A stretch of DNA of 8,073 nucleotides from an uncultured Pseudomonadota bacterium (lineage in GTDB: Bacteria > Pseudomonadota > Gammaproteobacteria > Burkholderiales > Usitatibacteraceae), in assembly GCA_946885905.1 (NCBI GenBank), contig CAMPHL010000095.1, positions 1 to 8,073 of the forward strand, in the 5' to 3' direction. The position numbers and the translations under genes were made by a program. The notes below the pieces were generated by a model. That model worked only from the letters and a program-made list of their open reading frames with translations, was not told where the DNA came from and searched no databases. Positions 1-5,825 of the stretch are shown here, in pieces. How positions within the stretch are numbered: position 1 is the first letter of the stretch; every line of letters begins with the position of its first letter.

Positions 1-1
1 G

Positions 2-811
2 GACCGCTCGATCCACGGCCCGGCCGAGTTCGTGCGGACCAACATGGTGGGCACCTTCGAGCTGCTGGAGGCCGCGCGCGCGCACTGGAACGGCCTCGAC
101 GGCGACGCGAAGGCGGCTTTCCGCTTCCTGCACGTTTCCACCGACGAGGTCTACGGCACGCTGGCGCCGGGGGATCCCGCGTTCGGCGAGACCACGCCCT
201 ACGCGCCCAACAGTCCCTATTCGGCCTCGAAGGCGGGCTCCGATCACCTGGTGCGGGCCTATCACCACACGTACGGCCTCCCGGCGGTCACGACCAACTG
301 CTCGAACAACTACGGCCCATACCAGTTCCCCGAAAAGCTGATCCCGCTCATGATCGCCAATGCGCTCGAAGGCAAGGCGCTGCCGGTGTACGGCGACGGG
401 CGCCAGGTGCGCGACTGGCTCTACGTCTGCGACCACTGCGAGGCGATCCGTGTCGCGCTCGCTCGGGGCCGCCCGGGCGAGACCTACAACGTGGGCGGCA
501 ACTCGGAGAAGTACAACATCGACGTGGTGCACACGATCTGCGACACGCTGGAGGGCCTCCGCCCGCGCGCGGGCGGCTACCGCGCCCTCATCGAGTTCGT
601 GGCCGACCGGCCCGGCCACGACCGGCGCTACGCGATCGACGCGACCAAGATCCGCGACGAGCTCGGGTGGACGCCGCGCGAGACCTTCGAGACGGGCCTT
701 GCCAGGACCGTCGCCTGGTACCTCGACCACGCGGACTGGGTCGCGCAGGTGAAGAGCGGGGAGTACCGCAAGTGGCTCGACACCAACTACGGCCGAAGGC
801 GGACGGCATGA
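2..811 (+). CDS. rfbB: dTDP-glucose 4,6-dehydratase (5' partial)
   Basis: This enzyme (also called RmlB) converts dTDP-glucose to dTDP-4-keto-6-deoxyglucose, step two of dTDP-L-rhamnose synthesis, in the cytoplasm with bound NAD. The reading frame is open from base 2, beginning [10 protein letters not shown], which is a conserved internal stretch of the family, so the real start lies upstream. About 269 residues are present of the usual 350 or so; the N-terminal Rossmann nucleotide-binding loop is missing from the window. The short-chain dehydrogenase signature is clear: STDEVYG (residues 46-52 of the visible part), carrying the catalytic Thr-Asp-Glu, and YSASK, the YxxxK pair at residues 73 and 77. 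[14 protein letters not shown] and [12 protein letters not shown] are also typical. The TGA stop overlaps the rfbA ATG (ATGA), indicating translational coupling. The GTG at base 32 is internal and is not the start. Confidence 0.97.
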   Translation, partial: DRSIHGPAEFVRTNMVGTFELLEAARAHWNGLDGDAKAAFRFLHVSTDEVYGTLAPGDPAFGETTPYAPNSPYSASKAGSDHLVRAYHHTYGLPAVTTNCSNNYGPYQFPEKLIPLMIANALEGKALPVYGDGRQVRDWLYVCDHCEAIRVALARGRPGETYNVGGNSEKYNIDVVHTICDTLEGLRPRAGGYRALIEFVADRPGHDRRYAIDATKIRDELGWTPRETFETGLARTVAWYLDHADWVAQVKSGEYRKWLDTNYGRRRTA

Positions 812-1689
812 AGAGGAAGGGCATCATCCTCGCGGGCGGATCGGGCACGCGCCTGTACCCCGCGACCCGCGTGATCTCCAAGCAGCTGCTGCCGGTGTAC
901 GACAAGCCGATGGTGTACTACCCGCTGTCGACGCTCATGCTGGCGGGAATGCGCGAGATCCTCGTGATCTCCACGCCGCAGGACACGCCGCGTTTCAAGG
1001 AGCTCCTCGGCGACGGGCGCGAATGGGGCCTCGAGCTCTCCTACGCGGTGCAGCCGAGCCCGGGCGGCCTGGCGCAGGCCTTCATCGTGGGCCGCGACTT
1101 CGTGGGCTCCGACCACAGCTGCCTCGTCCTCGGCGACAACATCTTCCACGGCCACGACCTGGCTGCAGGACTGCAGGCGGCGAACGCGGCGAAGGAAGGC
1201 GCCACGGTGTTCGCGTACCCGGTGCACGATCCGGAGCGCTACGGCGTGGTCGAGTTCGACGCCAACGGGCGCGCGGTGAGCATCGAGGAAAAGCCCGTCC
1301 AACCCAAGTCCCGGTATGCCGTGACGGGCCTGTACTTCTACGATCCGTCCGTGGTCGACATCGCCGCGAACTTGAGGCCCTCGGCCCGCGGCGAGCTGGA
1401 GATCACGGACGTGAACCGCGTCTACCTCGAGCGCGGCGACCTCGCCGTGCAGGTGATGGGGCGCGGCACCGCGTGGCTGGACACGGGCACCCACGAGAGC
1501 CTGCTCGAGGCAGCCCACTTCATCGAGACGATCGAGCGCCGCCAGGGCCTCAAGATCGCCTGCCCCGAGGAGATCGCCTACCGCATGGGCTACATCGACG
1601 CCGCACAGCTCGAGCGCCTCGCCCAGCCGATGAAGAAGAACTCGTACGGACACTACCTGCTCGAGGTCTTGCGCGATCGAGTGTTTTGA
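808..1689 (+). CDS. rfbA: Glucose-1-phosphate thymidylyltransferase
   Basis: RfbA/RmlA joins glucose-1-phosphate and dTTP to give dTDP-glucose and pyrophosphate, the first and usually feedback-controlled step of the rhamnose pathway. The 293-residue product has normal family length. Visible motifs are the nucleotide-binding loop GGSGTRLYP (10-18), the conserved Lys in [12 protein letters not shown] (24-35), [10 protein letters not shown] (108-117) with the metal-binding Asp at 110, EEKPxxPKS (160-168) with catalytic Lys162, and [13 protein letters not shown] (223-235) with the second metal-site Asp at 225. The ATG at 808 is chosen because it gives the canonical [11 protein letters not shown] beginning; the frame is open further upstream, but that part overlaps rfbB and has no family similarity. 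The start overlaps the rfbB stop by 4 bases. A purine-rich GAAGGCGG just upstream is a moderate ribosome site. Confidence 0.98.
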   Translation: MKRKGIILAGGSGTRLYPATRVISKQLLPVYDKPMVYYPLSTLMLAGMREILVISTPQDTPRFKELLGDGREWGLELSYAVQPSPGGLAQAFIVGRDFVGSDHSCLVLGDNIFHGHDLAAGLQAANAAKEGATVFAYPVHDPERYGVVEFDANGRAVSIEEKPVQPKSRYAVTGLYFYDPSVVDIAANLRPSARGELEITDVNRVYLERGDLAVQVMGRGTAWLDTGTHESLLEAAHFIETIERRQGLKIACPEEIAYRMGYIDAAQLERLAQPMKKNSYGHYLLEVLRDRVF

Positions 1690-1731
1690 GGCATCCCGCG
1701 TTTCCAGCGCCATTCCCCGATCGCAGCCCCG

Positions 1732-2277
1732 ATGAAAGCCATCCCCACCGCCATCCCCGACGTCCTCGTGATCGAGCCCGCGGTATTCGGCGATGCGCGC
1801 GGCTTCTTCTACGAGAGCTGGAACCAGCGCGCCTTCGACGCGGCGGTCGGGCGCGACGTGCGATTCGTCCAGGACAACCACTCCTGCTCGGGCCGAGGGG
1901 TGTTGCGGGGCCTGCACTACCAGCTCCAGAACGCGCAGGGCAAGCTCGTGCGCGTGACCGAAGGCGCGGTGTTCGACGTCGCCGTGGACCTGCGCCGTTC
2001 GTCGCCCACCTTCGGGCGGTGGGTGGGCGAGACCCTCTCGGAGGAGAACAAGCGGATGCTCTGGATCCCGGAGGGCTTCGCGCACGGCTTCCTCGTCACC
2101 AGCGAGCGCGCGCAGTTCCTCTACAAGGCCACCGAGTTCTACGCGCCGGCGCACGAGCGCACCCTTCTCTGGAACGACCCGGCGCTGGGCATCGCGTGGC
2201 CGCTCGAGGGCGAGCCGCTGTTGAAGCCGAAGGACGCGGCGGGCTTGCCGCTCGATCGGGCGGAGACTTTCGCGTGA
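1732..2277 (+). CDS. rfbC: dTDP-4-dehydrorhamnose 3,5-epimerase
   Basis: RfbC/RmlC is a cupin-fold enzyme that epimerises C3 and C5 of dTDP-4-keto-6-deoxyglucose, step three of the pathway. The product is 181 residues, the usual size. Visible markers are DARGFFYESW (21-30), QDNHS (47-51), RGLHYQ (59-64) with catalytic His62, Lys72, DLRRSSPTFG (86-95), IPEGFAHGF (112-120), and YKATEFYAP (131-139) with active-site Tyr residues 131 and 137. It lies 42 bases after rfbA, the only real gap in the operon; no convincing Shine-Dalgarno sequence precedes the ATG at 1732 and no terminator is visible in the gap, so co-transcription with rfbA is likely. Its stop overlaps the rfbD GTG start (GTGA). Confidence 0.97.
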   Translation: MKAIPTAIPDVLVIEPAVFGDARGFFYESWNQRAFDAAVGRDVRFVQDNHSCSGRGVLRGLHYQLQNAQGKLVRVTEGAVFDVAVDLRRSSPTFGRWVGETLSEENKRMLWIPEGFAHGFLVTSERAQFLYKATEFYAPAHERTLLWNDPALGIAWPLEGEPLLKPKDAAGLPLDRAETFA

Positions 2278-3188
2278 TCCGGGTGCTCGTGACCGGCGCC
2301 GGCGGCCAGGTCGGCGCCGAGGTGGTGCGCGAGCTGCAGGGCCGCGCCCAGGTGCACGCGCGGGAGCGCGCGCTCCTGGACGTCGCCGACCCCGCTTCCA
2401 TCCGCGAAGGCGTGCGCGCCGCGCGCCCGGACGTGATCGTGAACTGCGCCGCCTACACCGCGGTGGACCGTGCCGAAACCGACCGCGAAGCCGCGCATGC
2501 CGCGAACGTCGTGGGCCCGGGCGTGCTCGGCGAGGAGGCGAAGCGCTGCGGCGCTCTCCTGCTGCACTTCTCCACCGATTACGTCTACGACGGTTCGAAG
2601 CCGGCTCCGTACGTCGAGGAGGACCCCGTGAATCCCCTCTCGGTCTACGGCGCCACCAAGCTGGAGGGGGAGCAGGCGGTCGCGGCGTCGGGTGCGGCAC
2701 ACCTGGTGCTGCGCACGAGCTGGGTCTACGGGCCGCGCGGCCGAAACTTCCTCTTCACCATGCTGCGCCTCGCGCGCGAGCGCCCCGAGCTTCGCGTCGT
2801 CGACGACCAGAAGGGCGCGCCCACGTCGAGCCGCGCGCTCGCGCGACTGGTGCGCGAGATCCTCGATCGCGGCGGCGATATCGAGGCGATCTCGCGCGAC
2901 GAGATCGAGCGCGTTTCTTCCGCGAGCGGCATCTCTCACGCCACGGCGGCGGGCGCGACCACATGGTTCGGCTTCGCGGGCGCGATCTTCGACGAGATGG
3001 CGCGCCAGGACCGGCTCGCTTTCGCGGCGCCCCGCCTGGTGCCCATCGCCACGCGCGACTACCCGACGCCCGCGCGGCGGCCGGCCAACTCGGTGATGTC
3101 CAACGAGAAGCTCCGGGCAGCCTTCGGGGTTTCGATCGCGGACTGGCGAGCCGGCCTCGAAGAAGTCGTCTCAGCGATTCCGGCTTAG
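2274..3188 (+). CDS. rfbD: dTDP-4-dehydrorhamnose reductase
   Basis: RfbD/RmlD reduces dTDP-4-keto-L-rhamnose to dTDP-L-rhamnose with NAD(P)H, the last step of the pathway. The 304-residue product starts with the Rossmann loop TGAGGQVG (7-14), followed by NCAAYTAVDRAE (57-68), STDYVYDG (100-107) and the catalytic SVYGATK (Tyr125, Lys129), then RTSWVYGPRGRNF (147-159) and QKGAPTS (179-185). The GTG at 2274 is chosen because it places the Rossmann loop at the very N-terminus, overlaps the rfbC stop by 4 bases, and has GGAG eight bases upstream (2262-2265). The stretch at residues about 200-219, before the family's ATTWFGFA segment, looks roughly ten residues longer than I recall for typical members. 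The last 18 bases overlap the 3' end of the opposite-strand kinase gene. Confidence 0.96.
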   Translation: MIRVLVTGAGGQVGAEVVRELQGRAQVHARERALLDVADPASIREGVRAARPDVIVNCAAYTAVDRAETDREAAHAANVVGPGVLGEEAKRCGALLLHFSTDYVYDGSKPAPYVEEDPVNPLSVYGATKLEGEQAVAASGAAHLVLRTSWVYGPRGRNFLFTMLRLARERPELRVVDDQKGAPTSSRALARLVREILDRGGDIEAISRDEIERVSSASGISHATAAGATTWFGFAGAIFDEMARQDRLAFAAPRLVPIATRDYPTPARRPANSVMSNEKLRAAFGVSIADWRAGLEEVVSAIPA

Positions 3189-4865
3189 GGCGAAACACAC
3201 CTCGCCGGTGGTGTTCGCGGCGAGCCGCAGCTCGTATCCCGCCTCCGTTGCCATCCGCGAGACGTTGTAGAGGCCGATCCCCATGCCGCCTGCGCGCGGC
3301 ACCGGCGCGTGGAAGAGCAGTTGCGCGACCTCCGGCGGCAGGGCGCGTCCGGTGTCGCGCACCGAACGCTCGATGCGTGCCGCGTCCACGGCGAGCCGCA
3401 TCGTGATCGTGAGCGCGGGCTCGCGCGCGCGCTTGGCGCGCGCGTTGTCGATGGCGTTCTCCATGAAGGTATCGAAGAGGCTCGCGGGAACTTCCGCATC
3501 GCCCTCGAGAGCCGCTTCGAGGATCACGTCCCCGCCGCCCATGCGGCGCTCGGCCTGCGTCCACCAGGCGCTCGCGGCCACGGGCAGGTCGTGGGTGGGC
3601 GACTGCGGCGCGCGCAGCTTCTCGAGCGTGCTCTGCAGGCGCAACGTGAGCTGCGGCAGCTGGCGCTGCAGCAGGCCCTGGTAGCCTTCGGCCGGCTCCT
3701 TCGGCGCCATCGAGGTGAGTGCGTAGAGCGATTGCAGCAGGTTCTTCACGTCGTGCGTGAGCCGCGCGCCCGTCTCGTGCACCGCCTGCAGGTAGGCGTG
3801 CTGCGCCAGCGCCCGCTCGCGGCGCTTGCCTTCGTAGAACTCGCCCACGACCTGGGCGAGCAGGCGCATGTGCAGGTCCAGCGCGGGAGACAACGGGATG
3901 GTCGTGTGGAATGTGAGCTCGACGGCGGAGTGCCGGAAGCGCATGGTGTGCTCGGATGGCTGGCCGAAGCGCCCCTCACCGTCCGGCGAGGTCCAATGGC
4001 CGCCGCGGATCCAGGGCAGCGCCTCGATCTCCTCCAGCGACTGCTCGAGGAAGCGGCGCGGATCGTCCTCCGATTCGGCCAGGTGGGCGATGCGCCGCAT
4101 CCAGAGCTCGAACGGCATCCCCACCGACATGAGATAGGTGGAGAAGTAGGTGCGCAGCCCACCGAAGCCCCGCCGCGGGTTCCAGAGTGCGGCCAGCGCC
4201 AGCAGCGCGAGGCCGAAGAGCGTGACGGTGGTGATCACGGACTCCACGTAATCGTCGCCGGTGAAGCGCATCGCCACGATGGCGCCCAGGGCCAGCACCA
4301 CGACCAGCTGGAAGACGAGCACCGCGTAGAAGAAGTCGAACACGAGGCCCGTGTCGTCCTCGCGCCGGTAGGGCAGGACCGCGAGGAGCGCCAGCATGAG
4401 CGGCAGCAGGCGCCGGGCGAAGGTGCCGATGGCCGCCGGCAGCACGTCGCCCGCGAGCACGAGCTCGGGCACGGCCCAGAGGAGCAGCATCGCCACGAGG
4501 TAGCCGAAGGCCACGAGGTAGAAGTAGTTGGCGTGCCGCGCCCGCGCGGTGAACACGCGCCCGCCGAGGATGCCAAGCAGCAGCAGCAGCCACATCACGA
4601 TCATCCAGCCGGCGAGGAACCAGAGCGTGGCGCCGGTGAGGATCGCCAGCATCGCGACCGAGCCGGGATCGAGCTCGCGCTCGGCGGCGAAGAACGGCTG
4701 CCAGAGGAGGAAGAGGCCGAAGTGCACCAGCAGCCAGAGGCGCTGGAAGACGCCCCCCGCCTCGCTCACCAACGCGGCGTGGAGCGCGAGGAGCATGGCC
4801 AGCACCACCCAGCGCCGGTGGGAGACGACGAGGCGGGCGAGGCGGTGCTCGAGGGCTATGGCCAC
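3171..4865 (-). CDS. Multi-pass membrane sensor histidine kinase, no visible partner
   Basis: The predicted product is 564 residues. The N-terminal 230 or so residues contain about seven or eight hydrophobic membrane segments (roughly 18-35, 41-60, 70-101 as one or two, 113-135, 150-166, 174-198, 207-227). A soluble stretch at 260-350 has no motif I recognise; it could be a degenerate GAF-like sensor. The kinase core follows: an H-box with HETGARLTHDVKN (363-375), probable phospho-acceptor His371; an N-box FMENAIDNA (467-475); a G1-like DTGRALP (504-510); and a G2 box GGMGIGLYNV (526-535). G1 departs from the usual DxGxG. I see no HAMP, PAS or receiver domain. The HD(V/L)KN-type H-box and membrane layout recall PrsK-like kinases; this is memory of the family, not a search. 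The start is GTG at 4865 with no ribosome site; a later start is possible. No response regulator lies in the window. It is divergent from the sigma-54-type pilin gene, so control of that gene is possible but unproven. Confidence 0.88.
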   Translation of the reverse strand: MAIALEHRLARLVVSHRRWVVLAMLLALHAALVSEAGGVFQRLWLLVHFGLFLLWQPFFAAERELDPGSVAMLAILTGATLWFLAGWMIVMWLLLLLGILGGRVFTARARHANYFYLVAFGYLVAMLLLWAVPELVLAGDVLPAAIGTFARRLLPLMLALLAVLPYRREDDTGLVFDFFYAVLVFQLVVVLALGAIVAMRFTGDDYVESVITTVTLFGLALLALAALWNPRRGFGGLRTYFSTYLMSVGMPFELWMRRIAHLAESEDDPRRFLEQSLEEIEALPWIRGGHWTSPDGEGRFGQPSEHTMRFRHSAVELTFHTTIPLSPALDLHMRLLAQVVGEFYEGKRRERALAQHAYLQAVHETGARLTHDVKNLLQSLYALTSMAPKEPAEGYQGLLQRQLPQLTLRLQSTLEKLRAPQSPTHDLPVAASAWWTQAERRMGGGDVILEAALEGDAEVPASLFDTFMENAIDNARAKRAREPALTITMRLAVDAARIERSVRDTGRALPPEVAQLLFHAPVPRAGGMGIGLYNVSRMATEAGYELRLAANTTGEVCFALSRNR

Positions 4866-4871
4866 CCGGGC

Positions 4872-4877
4872 AGCATA
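4872..4877 (-). promoter_or_regulatory. Possible -10 element for the histidine kinase gene
   Basis: Read on the minus strand this is TATGCT, four of six matches to TATAAT with the key first TA and last T kept. It ends six bases before the GTG start of the kinase, which would put the transcript start at or next to the start codon. No good -35 hexamer is found 16-18 bases upstream, so the call is weak. Confidence 0.2.
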
Positions 4878-4889
4878 TCAAGGCGGTCT

Positions 4890-4927
4890 TGTCGGTTTGC
4901 CGACGGTAGGTGTCGGCAGGCGCGACA
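4890..4927. promoter_or_regulatory. Paired inverted repeats, likely activator binding sites
   Basis: Two dyads lie in the kinase-pilin gap: GTCGG-TTTG-CCGAC (4891-4904) and TGTCG-N7-CGACA (4911-4927). TGTCGG occurs at 4890-4895 and again at 4911-4916, 21 bases apart, and the dyad centres are also about 21.5 bases apart, roughly two helical turns, so proteins bound there would sit on one face of the DNA. They are about 105-140 bases upstream of the transcript start predicted from the sigma-54 promoter, the usual place for enhancer sites of NtrC-class activators. TGTC-containing sites are known for PilR at pilA promoters; assigning these to a PilR-like protein is inference. They could equally serve the divergent kinase gene. 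Elsewhere in the 4866-5062 gap I see only an AT-rich patch at about 4961-4990, which could help bending, with a poor IHF-like match at 4984-4996. Confidence 0.5.
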
Positions 4928-5002
4928 GGTCGGCCCCTGCAGCATCGCGTATCCGGGCGCCGTTTTGGGATATAGTCCTTGCAAATCAGCCAGATCCCGG
5001 TT

Positions 5003-5019
5003 CTGGCACGGGCGTTGCT
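5003..5019 (+). promoter_or_regulatory. Sigma-54 (RpoN) promoter of the pilin gene
   Basis: The sequence CTGGCACGGGCGTTGCT matches every specified position of the sigma-54 consensus YTGGCACGRNNNTTGCW. The -24 GG is at 5005-5006 and the -12 GC at 5017-5018, separated by exactly 10 bases as required. Transcription should start near 5030, giving a leader of about 33 bases before the pilin ATG. It lies in the non-coding gap and points into the pilin gene, with candidate activator sites upstream. Sigma-54 promoters need an AAA+ activator; none is encoded in the window. Confidence 0.88.
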
Positions 5020-5051
5020 GAGTTCATGGCAGGACTACACAGGATCCCTAC

Positions 5052-5057
5052 GGAGGG
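5052..5057 (+). promoter_or_regulatory. Strong ribosome binding site of the pilin gene
   Basis: GGAGGG is a near-perfect Shine-Dalgarno sequence, with about six bases between GGAGG(G) and the ATG at 5063. It is the best ribosome site in the window and fixes the pilin start over the upstream in-frame codons, which would also lie before the predicted transcript start. It suggests a highly translated product. Confidence 0.85.
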
Positions 5058-5062
5058 AAACA

Positions 5063-5755
5063 ATGAAATCGCAGCAATCAGGCTTCACGCTGGTCGAGAT
5101 CGCGATCGTGCTGGTGATCATCGGCCTGCTTCTCGGCGGCATCCTCAAGGGCCAGGAGCTCATCAACAGCGCGCGGGTGAAGAACCTCGCGAACGACTTT
5201 CGCGTGATCCCCACCTACATCTACGCCTTCCAGGACAAGTTCAAGTCCCTGCCCGGCGACGATGCCCAGGTCACCGCCCACGTGCAAGGCGCGACGGCAT
5301 CGACGACGGGGCCGGTGGGCAACGGCATCATCAACGGCCACTGGAACAGCGGCGACATCGCCGAGGAGTCCTTCGTGTTCTGGCAGCACGTGCGCCTCGC
5401 CAACCTCGCCGCGGGTCCCACGGACACCGGCGACGCGACCTACCGCCCCGTGAACGCCGTCGGTGGCGCGATCGGGATCAATAGCGTGGGCGCCGCGGCC
5501 ACCCCGCAGATCAAGGGAATGAGCGGCACCTACCAGGTCTGCTCCAAGGGCATCCTCGGCAAGTTCGCGATCCAGCTCGACGTGCAGATGGACGACGGGC
5601 AGCCTTGCAGCGGAAGCATGCGCGCCATCCCGGACGTCGGCACCGGCACCACGACCAACCAGGATGCTTCCTGGACGGGTACCTCCGCCCCGGCGGGCTG
5701 CGGCGGCGCGGTGGTCGCCCCCGATTCCACCTACACGGTCTGCATGACGTTCTGA
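5063..5755 (+). CDS. Type IV pilin-like protein with prepilin leader
   Basis: This 230-residue precursor carries a classic class III signal: short leader MKSQQSG, then FTLVEIAIVLVIIGLLLGG (8-26). Cleavage is expected between Gly7 and Phe8 by prepilin peptidase, with N-methylation of Phe and the conserved Glu at mature position 5. The hydrophobic helix continues into KGQELINSARVKNL, followed by an LPGDD motif (63-67). The rest is a Gly/Ala/Thr-rich globular domain with four cysteines (160, 182, 213, 227), enough for two disulphides; the last pair resembles the C-terminal disulphide loop of type IVa pilins. Mature length of about 223 residues is longer than a typical PilA (about 150). It has its own sigma-54 promoter, strong ribosome site and downstream hairpin, so it is a single-gene unit, as expected for a main pilin subunit rather than a minor pilin in a cluster. 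A type II secretion pseudopilin is the alternative, but no secretion genes adjoin it. Confidence 0.9.
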   Translation: MKSQQSGFTLVEIAIVLVIIGLLLGGILKGQELINSARVKNLANDFRVIPTYIYAFQDKFKSLPGDDAQVTAHVQGATASTTGPVGNGIINGHWNSGDIAEESFVFWQHVRLANLAAGPTDTGDATYRPVNAVGGAIGINSVGAAATPQIKGMSGTYQVCSKGILGKFAIQLDVQMDDGQPCSGSMRAIPDVGTGTTTNQDASWTGTSAPAGCGGAVVAPDSTYTVCMTF

Positions 5756-5773
5756 CCGGGCGGCCCTTCGCGC

Positions 5774-5805
5774 GATCGGCCGGCGATTCGCCGGCCGATC
5801 CGTTT
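5774..5805 (+). terminator. Hairpin terminator after the pilin gene
   Basis: GATCGGCCGGCG (5774-5785) and CGCCGGCCGATC (5789-5800) form a perfect 12-bp, very GC-rich stem with a 3-base ATT loop, 18 bases after the pilin stop. It is followed only by CCGTTT, a short T-run, so termination strength is uncertain. It lies between convergent genes (the antiporter stop is at 5826-5828) and could also slow readthrough from the other strand, although no T-run follows on that side. Confidence 0.7.
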
Positions 5806-5825
5806 CAGCGCCTCGGGGCCCGCGC

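Noticed and set aside
1690..1731. 42-base gap between rfbA and rfbC as a possible operon break
   Set aside because: No hairpin terminator or promoter is visible, and the pathway order argues for one transcript.
787..2700. 637-codon open frame on the minus strand across the rfb genes
   Set aside because: It is an Arg/Pro/Ala-rich shadow of GC-rich coding sequence; the plus-strand genes rfbA, rfbC and rfbD are unmistakable by motif.
3424..3444. CGCGCGCG inverted repeat within the kinase gene
   Set aside because: It falls in codons for an Arg/Ala-rich stretch (NARAKRARE) and is expected from GC-rich codon use; no other sign of a site.
4971..4976. TATAGT as a possible sigma-70 -10 element before the pilin gene
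   Set aside because: No -35 element at proper spacing; the sigma-54 match just downstream explains the promoter better.
3309..5021. 570-codon open frame on the plus strand opposite the kinase gene
   Set aside because: Low-complexity composition rich in Arg, Gln, His and Glu with no recognisable domain, and antisense to a well-supported membrane kinase.
4979..5062. 28-residue upstream extension of the pilin reading frame
   Set aside because: It would start before the sigma-54 promoter, lacks a ribosome site, and would bury the prepilin leader; ATG 5063 with GGAGGG fits the family.
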